DNA of 64,000 bases from Tetradesmus obliquus. Taxonomy: Eukaryota; Chlorophyta; Chlorophyceae; Sphaeropleales; Scenedesmaceae. Shown here piece by piece: positions 1-11,152 of this stretch (its first letter is position 1; each line of letters opens with the position of its first letter). The notes under the pieces are model-generated. The model made no database searches. It worked only from the letters and a program-made list of their open reading frames with translations, and was not told the DNA's origin. Location of the stretch: the NCBI GenBank assembly GCA_030272155.1, contig CP126205.1, forward strand, positions 670,501 to 734,500. Reading direction: 5' to 3'. The translations under genes were made by a program, and so were the position numbers.

Positions 1-850
1 AGCACTTGGTGGCTCAGCCCCTAGGCTTGGCAAGATCTCAGATAGCTGCAACAGCAGCAGCTGCCTGCAGGCTACTGGGCAGCAGTTGATTTCGAGAGTT
101 TCTCAGGTGCCGCAGCAACCTGCAGGTCAGCAGCCAGCACCATGCGCTGCAACAGGCAGCAGTTGTTTTTGGCAGTTGAAGCGCTGCAGCAGCGCCTGCA
201 TGTGGCTCACATGTAGCCTGGGCGCTGCAGGTCAGCAGCCAGCACCAGGCGCAGCAACCTGCAGCAGTTGACATTTGGCAGTTGAAGCGCTGCAGCAGCG
301 CCGGCATGTGGTTACATGTATAGCCTAGGCGCTGCAGGTCAGCAGCCAGCACCAGGTGCTGCAACAGGCAGCAGTTGTTGTTGGCAGTTGAAGCGCTGCA
401 GCAGCGGCTGCATGTGGCTCACATGCAGCGTGGGCGCTGCAGGTCAGCAGCCAGCACCAGGCGCTGCATCAGGCAGCACTTGGCGGCCGATGCAAGAGCG
501 GCAATGGCCTGGGCACTGCAGCAGCAGAGCCGGCATGTGCGTACGGATCGAATGCTGTTGTAATCGTTATGTTACGTTACATTGATTGGTTGGATGCACA
601 CCATGCGGGCAATGCTGCAAGAAAAGCGACATGGCAGGCATTGTTTTCCGTGTGGCTGCTGCCAAAGGCAGTGACTGCTTGGTGACTGGGCCACTATTTA
701 CACCAAGTATGGGCTGTACATGATCTCTAATGAGCGTCAGGGGCCTAAGCAGGACTCACCGGCAGCAGCGTTGGTGGCTTGATCAGACTCATCAATGATT
801 GCTGCGTCAGATTGGGCTGGGCTGGCGCGCAGTGCCAGCAGGGTTGCCAT
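1..850 (-). CDS. Partial gene, possible secreted protein, 3' part outside window
   Basis: On the minus strand an ATG at 850 opens a frame coding MATLLALRASPAQSDA, preceded in frame by a Leu-rich stretch. It looks like a signal peptide and ends at a consensus donor (GTGAGT) just below 760. Further left (about 440-520) the minus strand codes a helical Ala/Leu segment ending CLMQRLVLAADLQ. Three further decayed copies of that segment follow at 333, 226 and 121, the last with a proper CAG|GT donor. I infer a two-or-more-exon gene leaving the window at its left edge. The phase between the two exons does not join cleanly with the acceptor I can see, so an exon or a different acceptor is missing from the model. 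No family recognised. Confidence 0.3.
121..545. repeat. Tandem repeat, four copies of 105-107 bp
   Basis: The block TGCAGGTCAGCAGCCAGCAC recurs at about 121, 226, 333 and 438, with the intervening sequence also conserved (GCAGTTGAAGCGCTGCAGCAG in each). Copies are diverged by substitutions and small indels. Read on the minus strand they resemble the exon-tail echoes seen in other genes here, as the end of an exon coding LVLAADLQ. Confidence 0.75.
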
Positions 851-1189
851 CAACAGCAGCAGGGTGGGGTTCAGATTGTTCCATTCACGCTCACCGTCAA
901 AAGTGGGGGCTTTTTTCCGACACGGACAGTGGTGCATGCACCTTGTTGGCACATTGTGTTGTCTGTCCGACAGCAAGTGCGGCCAGGAGCGCGGTTTTGT
1001 TGCTTAACATGTTGAGGGTGCAGGCTGCAGTGTTGTCTCATCCTTACATTCGACTCAAGTGAATCTTAGCGATGAAGCCGTCGGCGCTTCCCTGAAACGG
1101 AAGGAAGCGGGGCCACGTTGTCGCATGCCATTTGAACTCACTGCACACGCACCACTTGAAAGAGACTAGACAGCAATGAGTGTGAATCC

Positions 1190-1834
1190 TGTTTATGTGT
1201 CTGCCATGCTTCTGTGGTGCAGCTGCAGCTGGATGCAGGAGCAGCAGTGGAAGCAGTCACAACAGGCGGCCGAACGCCATTGCATGATGCAGCCATTGGA
1301 GGCAATGCTTCTGTGATTGAACTGCTGCTGGATGCAGGCGCGGCAGTTGCAGCAGCAGATGCAGCAGGCGTGACAGCACTGCACTATGCAGCCTTAAACG
1401 CCTGTGCTGATGTGGTGCAATTGCTGCTGGATGCGGGAGCATCAGTGACAGCGACACGTGCAGGCGGCATCATACCCCTGCACTCGGCCCTGCAGAGGCG
1501 TCGCTTTGATGCCGCTGCCAGGCTGGTGAATGCCATGAAGCCTGCGCATGCAGATCTGGCCAAGGAGGCGCTGGCGCGGTTCCCACAAGATGTGCAGGGA
1601 GATGTGCACATGGCGCTTGCAGGATGGGTTGCAACCATGCAGGCGCAGGCGCAGCAGCAGCAGGAGCAGCTGGACAGGGACAGGCAGCAGGTTGCTGCGG
1701 AGCGCACGGCAGCCCAGGAGCTGCTGGTTGCTGCATGCCTGGGGATGAGCAGGATGCAGGCCGCTGCTGAGCCTGATGATGCTGATGAGTACTTCTCTGT
1801 TGATTCTTGCGGCTTCTCTGACGGTGATGAGTAG
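1190..1834 (+). CDS. Ankyrin-repeat protein, 5' end unresolved
   Basis: The frame open to TAG at 1832-1834 codes about 205 residues. The first hundred hold three ankyrin repeats: a partial one ending VVQLQLDAGAAV, then TPLHDAAIGGNASVIELLLDAGA and TALHYAALNACADVVQLLLDAGA type units, then a fourth degenerate unit (IIPLHSALQRRRFDAAARLV). A coiled-coil Gln-rich stretch (QAQAQQQQEQLDRDRQQ) and an acidic tail ending SDGDE follow. There is no ATG at the 5' end and the frame is closed at 1157, so the start must lie in an upstream exon. A T-rich tract with CAG at about 1222 could be the acceptor, but ankyrin-like coding seems to begin a few codons earlier. The gene could be a 5'-truncated fragment. 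Ankyrin repeats mediate protein-protein contacts; the partner is unknown. Confidence 0.6.
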   Translation, partial: CLCVCHASVVQLQLDAGAAVEAVTTGGRTPLHDAAIGGNASVIELLLDAGAAVAAADAAGVTALHYAALNACADVVQLLLDAGASVTATRAGGIIPLHSALQRRRFDAAARLVNAMKPAHADLAKEALARFPQDVQGDVHMALAGWVATMQAQAQQQQEQLDRDRQQVAAERTAAQELLVAACLGMSRMQAAAEPDDADEYFSVDSCGFSDGDE

Positions 1835-3045
1835 GTGATTCGTGATGCCATCACTGCGGCCTCCCGAAATCAGAACGTGGAGGCTCTTGATCGAAGTGCT
1901 TGCTCCATTGCTGTGTTTAGTTTGTGTTGTAGTACAGGTTTGGGCCGCTGAGCGTGATATAAAGACGCATCAGTGTCATTCTGCAGCTGCAAGAGTTTCG
2001 GCTGACGGCACAGCTGTTTCTTGAAAGTGGTGATGATGCATGGCCCCTGGATATTGCTGACCAAGCATGTCCAATGCATGTCCAATGTTGCTTTTGTGGT
2101 GCCGCTGTGATAACGAGTTGACTGGAAAGAAATCTCCAAAATACATATACTCGGGCATTGGCACAGCAGCGACAGTGGATCGTGTTGACGCATGTGATGA
2201 CCTTGAAGGCACATGAACAGCCCCACTTGGAGTGCCAGGAGACTTTGGCGGGGGTCTTCTGGCTCAGCATTGCTTGAAGTGCGCAGCTGTGCATGACCAG
2301 CGTCATCCGGGATCCTGGCTTTGTTTGAAATTCGTCATTTTACATGTTTGCAGTGTTGAGCCTCAACTGCGTTGCGTCATGCAGGAGTGCTGCAAGACAT
2401 TGCCAAGCTTGTGCTTGTACACTGTCTTAATCTAACCTCCAGCTGATTCCAAGTATCCAGCATTGTTTCAGGCACGAACCATGTCGCAAGGTCTTGCTTA
2501 TGATGGGCAGCAGGGCCTGCACTGCAGTGCAGGCAGCTGCCTGTGCGAGTAGGGACGTTGACACCTGAGTTGGTGAAGATGTCAAGGCAGGTTCAGCATG
2601 TCGTCCAGCCAATGTATAAACAAACTTCATTAATTCGGCGTACCGTACGGGTCACGAGCAACGGCAACGCGCTCACCAGGTGGGTTGCTACAGCACGTCA
2701 TTTTCAAAGCTGACGAGACAGGTCTATGCAAGTACCTGTGTGGGGATACGTACTGTGTTATCAGCCTGCGAACGTGCCTGCGAACGCGTAACACGAATAG
2801 CTCTGGTGCCTTGCTCGGTCGCGCCTTTACTGTGGCAGTGCAGCCTGTCAACCGTATGTCTAGGCAGGTTCTGATGCTTTCATTAGCGTGATATTTTTTG
2901 TTTTACAAACGTTGAGGATTCGATCGGAGCAGCAGGGGTGCGCTACGCTGAGCATGTTCAAATGCTGTAAGCCGCTCGCTTGCACCCAGACCCTGCCTCG
3001 TTGACGCGTCAACAATCCTTCGTAGGCACCTATCCCATTTTCAAC
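1835..3045. other. Intergenic, nothing recognised
   Basis: Short frames on both strands only, with no domain, tandem repeat or RNA gene that I can support. Confidence 0.5.
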
Positions 3046-6000
3046 ATGCCGCGCGGATCAGTAGCAGTTGATGATGACATAGCAGCAGCAGGCGGGCCGG
3101 CAGACCAGTTGAAAGATAAGCCCAGGTGGAGCCCAAGGCTTTGCTTGAAGCCATTGCTGCCTGCTATGAAGCAAAGCTGGTTCCCTACGCTCGCTGGCAA
3201 GCTGCAGCTAGCTGCAGATGTGAGGCAGCAGCTTGGCCTGCAGCTAGATGCAGCCTGGCAAGTTGCCACCTGCCAGCATGCAGACAAGGCAGCAGAGGTG
3301 TGGATAACACACCCAGCGCTGCAGACTCGCAGCTTCAAGTCACGAAGCAGCGTGGTAGCATTCCTGCAAGCGCTGCAGCAGCAGGGGCTGCCGCTGCCGG
3401 GCGTGCTGGAGGCTGTTCCCGGAGATGTGCTTGCATTCGACATCTACACCAGCAGCCCATTTGCAGCTGCAGAGCATGCTGCCGCAGACTCTGCAGAGGC
3501 CCCAGCAGCTGCAGCAGCAGCAGCAGCAGTAGCAGACGCACCAGACAGCCCTGCTGCTGCCATGCGGCACTCGCTGCGGCAGCAGCAGCGTGCGGAGCGG
3601 CAAATTGAGCAGGCTGTCAAGCAGCCGCAGCAGCAGGAGCAGCAGCCGCAGGAGCAGCCGGACCAGCAGCAGCAGCAGAAGCGCAAGAGGTCGCAGCTGC
3701 TGGTAGCTGCTGCTGTAGGCCGTGCTAGGGGCGGCCCAGCAGCAGCAGCAGCAGCTGGGCAGCTTGATCTCGACAGCCCACCGCAGGCCAAGCGCATGCG
3801 CGGCGATGCAGCAGCAGCAACTAACCAGGCAACCGCTATTTCTATCAGTGGCATCCAGCAGCTGCAGCTGGTGCTGCCAGACGGCCGCCGGCCCTGCAAT
3901 AAAACCCTGGAGCAGCTCCACAAGCAGGTTTCACTGCAGCTGCCAAACGTGCAGCTAGACAGCGATTGGGTGGCTTTCCCAGCCTCACACATACACCCCC
4001 GGCAAGACATGTGCATCTTGCACCCCAGCTTCCCCCAAGGCTGCTTCCGCTCTGCAAGGGCAGTCGGGGTGTACCTGTCAGCACTCAAGCCGCGTGTGCG
4101 CAGCTTAGCAGCTGACCTGATCGTGCCGGGCCTGGCGGCTACAGCGCAGCAGCAGCAGCAACCCACGCCGGCGCAGGCAGCAGCATTAGCCACGCAGGTG
4201 GACAGGGCACTGGCAGTAGTGGGGCGCAGCTACACTGCCCTCTCAGCAGCAGCAGCAGCCTCATTCGAGCAGCAGCGCGCAAAGCTTGCAAGGGCAGCAG
4301 CAAAAGGCAGGCCAGGGCAGCAGCAGCAGCGGCTGCTGCCGCCGCTGCCCCCGCAGCAGCAGCAGCAGCAGCAGCAGCGCAAGCCTGGCAGGCCTAGCAG
4401 CAGTGCTGGCAGCAGCTCTGGACCTGCTGCTGCTGCTACCGCTGCTGCTACTGCTGCAGATACTGCTGCTGCAGCTGCAGCAGCCGCCGCCGGTGTAGGT
4501 GCCACATCGTGGCCTGCAGGCATGGACAAGCAGCTTGCAGACGGCCGCAGGCCGTGTGCTGCATCGCTTGCAGGAGTGATGAAAACAGTGGAGAAGAAGC
4601 AGCCGGGCTGGCAGCTAGATGGGCTGTGGCTTGTGTATGCAGCACGGGAGACAGCCCCCAAGCTAGACACCTGGCTGAAGCACCCTAGCCTGCCTGCTGG
4701 CTACTTCAGATCAGTGCGGGGCATGCTGATCTATCTGGATGCGCTGATTGCTGCAGTGGGGAAGTTGGGCAAGGATGTTCCAGTGCCTGGCCTGATCAAG
4801 CAGCAGCAGCAGCCGGCAGCAGCAGCAGGGGTGAGGCCAGCGCGGCAGATTGCAGCAGCAATCTTAGAGGCGCTCAGGGCAGCTGGTGGCGGCTTTGTCT
4901 GGAGAGGCCCTGGCAGCAGCATCAGGCAGGCAGAAGCAACAAAGCACCGGCTGCCTAGAGATGATGATGATGATGCTGCGCCTGTCCTGAACACTGCTGG
5001 CGCTGCTGGCAACGGCAGCAGCAGCGGCGGCGGCAGGGGCGCGGGGTACGGCGCAGGCTATGGGCTAGGCTCAGGGTATGGTGACATGGACTGCCTGCCA
5101 GCTGGGCAGCAGTTAGATGTGACAGTGTGGCGTCACCCGCCGATTGACCGGGAGTATGAGCCGCCGCCAAAGGGCTGCGCAGTACTGGTGCTGGGCATGG
5201 TGTTTGCGAGCGCTGCTGCTGCTGCTGCCGCGCACGCGGGCATGGCGCACCACCGCGACCGGGCCCGGCTCATGCAGCTGCGTGCCGGGTTACACTACCG
5301 CCCGCACAGCTTTGATCGGGACAACACCGAAACCTGTGGCCACCAGGGTCTGCATGTTCAGGGGAACTTCAACAGCACGCGGGGAGCCAGGGATGTCACT
5401 TTGAAGTTCCCGGGTGTGAAGTTCGGCGCGATCTTCTGCGACTACTTCCGCATGCCCACGGGTTACGCCTGCGAGGTGTACAAGCCGCAGCTGTTCACGC
5501 AGTTTGTGCCGGAGCTGGTGCGGAGGGGCGCCGTGAGCCTGGGCGTGCCCGTGTACGTGCCTAACAACCCGGTGCTGCTGAAGAGCCTGGCGGCGGCAGG
5601 TGCGCGTTTTGCTACTGTGGTTTACTGAGGTTTAGCTGGATGTATGCGGTTTTGGTGCTGCCTGCTATGTGTGGATGTGCCAAATAACCCGCTGCTGCTC
5701 AAGCGCCTCGCGGCAGCAGGTAGGATTGGTTGTGACATGAGCAAGCCGCAGCTGTTCATGCAGTTTGTGCCGGAGCTGGTGCGGCGCGGCGCCGTGGGCT
5801 TGGGTGTGCCGGTCTATGTGCCCAACAACCCCGTGCTATTGAAGAGCCTGGCAGCTGCAGGTGCGCGGCTGTGCTGCACTGATCCTGGTGTTTCCTTGCT
5901 GTGGGATTGTGGTTGCTTTTGTGCCTGTGCGTGGGTGCCTGTGTATGTGCCACAAAACCAAGTGCTGCTGAAGAGCCTGGCGGCAGCAGGTGAGGCCAGT

Positions 6001-7648
6001 GTTGGAAAATGGTGCTGGGAATGTGATTACTGGGAGAGTTTGGACGTTTGCTGCCTGTTGGTGCTCAACAACCCGGTGCTGCTCAAGAGCCTGGCGGCAG
6101 CAGGTGGGTGACTGTGCTGCACAGACAAATTTTGTTGTGTTTAGCGTTGGTGTGAGCCTGGGCGTGCCTGTGTATGTGCCCAACAACCCGGTGCCGTTGA
6201 AGAGCCTGGCGGCAGCAGGTGAGGACGGTGTTGATGAATAGTGCTGGGAATGTGGATTACTGGGAGGATTTGGATTTGCTGCCTGTTGAGTATGTGTCCA
6301 ACAACCCGGTGCTGCTGAAGAGCCTGACGGCAGCAGGTACGCGGCCTCGCTGACTACATGACACTTGACTCCTCTTACTGGGCAGCAGTGAGGCTGGCAA
6401 GTGCGTGTCGGTGGTATGTTGCTGGGTGGTGCTGGGGCAGCAGCAGTTGGTGATTGGTGTGCCTGCAGTGCTGCGCAAGAGCCGGCGAGTGCAACCCACT
6501 GGCAAGGCCACGGAGCTGGCCCAGGCTGCCTCGTCACTGTGCACCATTCACATATGCACTCATGTTCTTGCAAGCACCATTGCCAAAGTACAGCGAGATC
6601 ACTGCGGCGCTGGGCCAGCTCTGCTCACAATCTCTCTCCTGCGCAAGCCTGACTCCTGCTGCAACTGTGCCATACTTTATACACTTGCAGGCGCCTTTGC
6701 TGAGTATGGCGAGATCACCGAGTCCCCTGGCAGTGCCAGCCGCTGTTCAAAGCCACGCTGTGCATTCCTGACACCCACTGCACTAGTTTTTGTCTTCTTC
6801 TTCTCCACTTGCAGGCGCCTTTGCTGAGTACGGCGAGATCAACTTGGTGCCCGGTGAGTGCCACCCGCTGTTCAAGGCCACGGAGCTGGCCCAGGCTGAC
6901 AAATCACCGCGCATCACTCTTACAACCACTGATGCTTTGCAGGCACCATTGCAGCGTACGGCAAAATCACCGCAGTGCTGTGCAAGCTCCACCTCACTCG
7001 TCCTGTTGTGCATAACCGACACACTGCACTGTGTTGCCTTCACCTGCCTGTACCTGCAGGCGCGTTTGCGGAGTACGGCGAGATCACTGCAGTGCCGGGC
7101 GAGTGTCACCCGCTGCTCTGTGCATACCTGACACCCACTGCAACGCCTGCATTTCAACCTTCATCTGCAGGCGCCTTTGCTGAGTACGGCGAGATCACCT
7201 TGGTGCCCGGTGAGTGCCACCCGCTGTTCAAGGCCACGGAGCTGGCCCAGGCTGACAAATCACCGCGCATCACTCTTACAACCACTGATGCTTTGCAGGC
7301 ACCATTGCAGCCTACGGCAAAATCACCGCAGTGCCGTGCAAGCTCCACTGCACTCGTCCTGTTGTGCATACCCGACACACTGCACTGTGTTGCCTTCACC
7401 TGCCTGTACCTGCAGGCGCGTTTGCGGAGTACGGCGAGATCACTGCAGTCCCCGGGGAGTGTCACCCGCTGTTCAAAGCCACGGAGCTGGCCCAGGCCGC
7501 AGGCGAGCTGCAGGGCGGCTACAGCAACGCCAGCGAGGCGCGGCAGCTGCCCGAGGGCTCCGAGTTTGTGGTGCTGCGCTGCTTCTGCGATGCACCTGCA
7601 GCAGGCGGGAGGGCCGACAAGCCGCAGCAGCAGGCGGCGCAGCAGTGA
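3046..7648 (+). CDS. Large protein with three MBD-like repeats and a conserved C-terminal domain
   Basis: Two-exon model: 3046-5599 and 7416-7648 (TGA), phase-1 intron, about 929 residues. The reading frame is open upstream of the ATG at 3046, but no earlier in-frame ATG exists. Three tandem domains of about 90 residues lie near residues 33-131, 277-363 and 495-585. Each has a Trp-containing core, then HP.LP.GYFRS and a helix like V..YL.AL. The FRS..ELxxYL-like ending is reminiscent of methyl-CpG-binding folds, but this is only a resemblance. Poly-Gln/Ala linkers and a basic KRKR patch separate them. The C-terminal part (about residue 690 on) contains FCDYFRMPTGY, FVPELVRRG and VYVPNNPVLLKSL. 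It continues in the last exon as AFAEYGEITAVPGE, GGYSNASEARQLPEGSEFVV and a Gln-rich tail. This part looks like an alpha/beta enzyme or binding domain I cannot name. Nuclear location is likely from composition. Some intron copies could be alternative exons. Confidence 0.7.
5676..6340 (+). repeat. Six tail echoes of exon 1 of the 3046-7648 gene
   Basis: Copies of the segment coding VPVYVPNNPVLLKSLAAAG recur, each ending in GGCAGCAG or similar followed by GT. Donor-like GT dinucleotides lie at 5720, 5861, 5990, 6104, 6219 and 6337, against the real donor at 5600. The second copy is longer and also repeats PQLF.QFVPELVRRGAV. Copies carry substitutions and truncations. Confidence 0.9.
6473..7415 (+). 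repeat. About eight head echoes of the last exon of the 3046-7648 gene
   Basis: Copies of the sequence coding AFAEYGEIT.VPGECHPLFKATELAQA recur, each usually preceded by TTGCAG or CTGCAG. Starts are near 6480 (degenerate), 6572, 6690, 6812, 6942, 7059, 7169 and 7298, before the real exon at 7416. The blocks 6812-7080 and 7169-7437 are nearly identical over their length, a 357-bp higher-order duplication. Confidence 0.88.
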
Positions 7649-7667
7649 GCAGCAGTAAGCAGCCCCT

Positions 7668-7705
<38 letters not shown>

Positions 7706-7904
7706 AGGGCTTGTGATGCCCAGCGTCCGCCTTCAGCAGGAGTCAGCAGCAACAGTGTCTGCTTGCAGCTTGCGCACTGTGTGCCTGTCGAGCACTGCAG
7801 CCATGAGGTAGACAGCAAACACAGTCTAGCTTGCTGCAGCATTGGGCAGCAGCTGGAACCCTGCTTCCTGCCTCGCCATGGCGATTACATGCAAGCACCA
7901 CCAG

Positions 7905-8573
7905 CAGGCAGCGGGCGAGCTGCAGGGCGGCTACAGCAACGCCAGCGAGGCACGGCAGCTGCCCGAGGGCTCCGAGTTTGTGGTGCTGCGCTGCTTCTGC
8001 GATGCGCCCGCGGCGGGCGGGAGGGCAGACAAGCCGCTGCAGCAGTCCGTGCAGCAGTGAGCAGCAGCTGCCGCTGCTGCTTCTGTGCTCCTACTGCTGC
8101 TGGGAGCGGTTGTGGTTGCGCAGCGGAGTGTCTGTTGACAGCTATGCAGCAGCTAATAGCACGGCTGGTGCTTTGGAGTGCTGCAGCGTGATGTAGCCAG
8201 CATTCTTGAGTGTTTTAGTTGTGCGCTGAAGCCATGGGCGCTAGGTGCCCGAGGGCTTTGTGTTTGTGGCGGTGCGCTGCTTGTGTTATGCGGCCGCAGC
8301 AGGCAGGCGGGCGGACAAGCCGCAACAGCAGGTGGTGCAGCAGTGAGCAGCAAGTCTGCTGCTAGGCAAGCAGTAGTTGCCTGTCAACGCTGAGCAGCAG
8401 CTAGTAGCAGAGTTGGTGCTTGGGAGTGCCAGCCAATGAGTTCTGATCGTGATGCAGCTGTGGGTGGCAGCTGCCTGAGGGCCCTGAGTTTGTGGCGTTG
8501 CGCTGCTTCTGAAATGCACCCACCGTCGGGGGCAGGGCGGACAAGCCGCAGCAGCAGCGTGTGAGCAGTGAGC
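7905..8573 (+). repeat. Three terminal echoes of the last exon, each ending in a stop
   Basis: Copies of the exon end coding RQLPEGSEFVVLRCFC and the Gln-rich tail lie at 7905-8060 (almost intact, TGA), 8239-8346 (TGA) and 8463-8573 (TGA). The later copies are increasingly diverged. They sit in the 3' flank of the gene that stops at 7648. Confidence 0.85.
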
Positions 8574-9554
8574 ACTACTGCTGCGGCTGCTACTGCTGCT
8601 GCTGGAAGAGGCCTGGGATTGTAATGGGCGAATCCTTGAGGACTGTACAGTTACATCCAAAGGGCGGCTTGCTGCTGTTTCAAACGTTCTGTTTGGCAGC
8701 AGCTGAGAGCACTGTTTGCTGCTCAGCGCTTGCGTGGTGTTCAATGGATTGCAGATGCAGCCCTTGGTACCTAGCAAGCAATCAGCTTTGTCTATGAAGA
8801 AGGAACTTGACCGCTCCTGGGATGCTCGTTTGGACAACCTCAGTTGAAGCGCAACTTATGCACGTAGGCTATGTGCCCTGAAGCAAAGCTGGACCAAGAG
8901 TCGCCCACCTTTTTGTACAAACATGTCCGGCAGCTATGGGCAGCAGCTACCGCTCTGCTGCTGTTGCTGCCAGGCAGCGCCGCTGGGATCGGTAGCAGGC
9001 GCCCAAGGTGGTACATACGCAGCCTCTTATATGCAAGCAGAGCATTGGGGCTCTGGGTGTGTGACATCTGTGTCTAATTATAATGTATTTGAAACTGAGC
9101 CCCGTCTCTTGCCTCACCGTTTGCTGAATCGCCGTTGCAAGCTTAACTGAATTGAAACTCAAAGCATGGTCTGTTCTTGACACTAGCTGCATTCTCTAGG
9201 TTCAGGTCCGGGTCGCTGAGACGCGAGAATTGTCTTCAAACTTCAAAGTGACTTCGGAAGTCACTCTGAACCTCTGACTGAGTGCTATTGGCACTACTGC
9301 ACGGCCCTGGTGAACTGCGTGTATGAATGCAGCAATACATTTACAATTCCAATCCTCAGCATGCACACCCGGCGCACCGGTTGACCGGTCACTAGGGACT
9401 CCCTAGTAGGGAGCCCGCACCAGCTCATCATTGGCAGCAGCCGCAGCTGCAACGAAAGTATGGATACCCATATATTCATCTGCATCGAATTATGCTGATT
9501 CATGCTTGCTCCAGATCGCGGCTGTAGACAAGTCAGCCCCTCAGGGCCTGATTT
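8574..9554. other. Intergenic, nothing recognised
   Basis: No gene, RNA or repeat supported. A few short frames only. Confidence 0.5.
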
Positions 9555-10261
9555 TGACGGGATGAAGCTGTTACCAAGCAGTGCCGGTGACGGCTGGTAA
9601 CGGTAACGCATGGCGGCGGCAGCAGCCGGTAACGGGCGGTAACGGTAATGGGTGCAGCGGCTGGCACGACCGGTAACGGCTGGTAACCAGCGGCGGCGGC
9701 GGTGGGCGGCACGTATGGCAGCTGCCGCTAGCGGCGTCATGGTATATGCAATGACATTTGCCCAACCTGTAACACCGACATGCCTTCAACGTGGCTGCCT
9801 GCAGTTACAACTGGCGCGAGGCCCGCTCAATGAGCTTTGGCTGTCATCATAGTGCGCCATGTTCTTGTCATAGAGCAAACATGTTTCTGCCCCTGGTTGC
9901 TGAACCGAACATGTGCCAGTGTTATCGTGGTGTTAGCGGGACTGACTGCAAATTCCGCACCCCTGTCAGTTAGGGGTAAGAAAGCTCAGCGGGGGGTGCA
10001 GGGGGGGCGCCGACAGCCCCCCCCCTTGTGGGGTCTGGGGCGCAGCCCCAGAAGCTGGCGAGACTTCAATGTTTGCAGAGCCCAATTCCACTGCATTTGC
10101 AAGCAAATCAGCAGTTTAATCAGTCAAAGAGGGGGCAGCCGCCGCCGGCCGGCAGCCGCACAACAGCCAGCGCTGGTAGCGGCTGGTCACGGGTTTTGGG
10201 GCCACCGCGGCAACCGGTAACGGGCGGTAACGGTAACGGTGGTAACAGCTTCTTCCTGTCA
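9555..10261. mobile_element. Non-autonomous DNA transposon (MITE-like) with TIRs and TSD
   Basis: The ends are inverted copies of each other over 21 bp with two mismatches. Both contain GAAGCTGTTACC, at 9564-9575 and, inverted, at 10241-10252. The sequence TGATTT directly abuts both outer ends (9549-9554 and 10262-10267), fitting a 6-bp target-site duplication. Subterminal regions on both sides are dense in GGTAACGG/GGTAACGGC motifs (9586-9690 and 10212-10245), as expected of transposase-binding sites. A G/C-rich hairpin-forming stretch (about 9990-10055) lies inside. No transposase frame is present, so it would depend on an autonomous partner. The superfamily is undecided: the TSD length does not fit hAT (8), Mutator (9), PIF (3) or Tc1 (TA). 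Confidence 0.75.
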
Positions 10262-11152
10262 TGATTTGTTATGCATTTGTTGGCGTCCTTGTCTTTGACA
10301 CAGCGCTCGGCTGCCATGCCAACGCCACAAATATATCGTTTCAGATCGTGCTATATGCGTAGAACGTCTTTGGTTGGAATGGTCATTACGCTTGCTCGGC
10401 AGGGTCCGACACTCGCTCATCATTAAGCAGGCAAGAACCTAATGCTTAATTATTGCAGGATCCAGTAGCAAAACGCTGCTTATTTGGCACATGTATGGTT
10501 GCAGGCAGCACGACTTGCGGCTTTCGCGGACGCTTTTCACGCCCAAACGAACAGCAGTGAGCGGTAACACATTCATCGAAGAAGGCAGTTATGGAGATAG
10601 ACTGGTTCACCACGCCTTGATACAAGGTGGGTGCGTCCGAATTCGAACATGAAACGCCTGCTGCTTGCTGCAGCAAGCCCGGGCAGCTGCCCGAGGGCCC
10701 CCAATGCATGCCAGACAGCTGACTCAGCTGTATCCCATACAGTTGCTTAGGTAAATGAAATTTATCTTATCGATACAGTTGCTTAGGTAAAGGAAAAGTC
10801 TGTAAGGGAAATTTCATGAGGACCTGCTGCTGACACTGCAGTGACAGTACTGTCAGTTGAGCAAGGCATGCTGACCATATATGCATCATAACGATCTCAA
10901 AGCGCTGCAATGTTCGCAACTCGGCTACGGCACCCTTGGCATAGCCTGCTGCCTTACCTGCAGGTGAAGGGTTTCCAACATCTTAAGATGTTGACGGTGC
11001 CAGCAGTGTCAGTGCTATACAGCACATATATGCGGCGGTGAAACGAATGTCTGTCCTCATGCAACTGTGCTGCCGCCTTTCTGCCTTGCAGGTACCTAAA
11101 CGTCAACATGAACTGCAGCGCAGGTACGCGCAGCGCCTCTCGCCTGGCCTGA
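10262..11152. other. Intergenic; short direct repeat
   Basis: ACAGTTGCTTAGGTAAA occurs twice, near 10739 and 10775. A piece like GCAGCTGCCCGAGGGC near 10685 matches the last exon of the gene at 3046-7648 and may be a stray fragment. No gene supported. Confidence 0.45.

Noticed and set aside
9580-9690. GGTAACGG repeats as telomere-like sequence
   Set aside because: They are irregular and lie inside a transposon with TIRs and target duplications.
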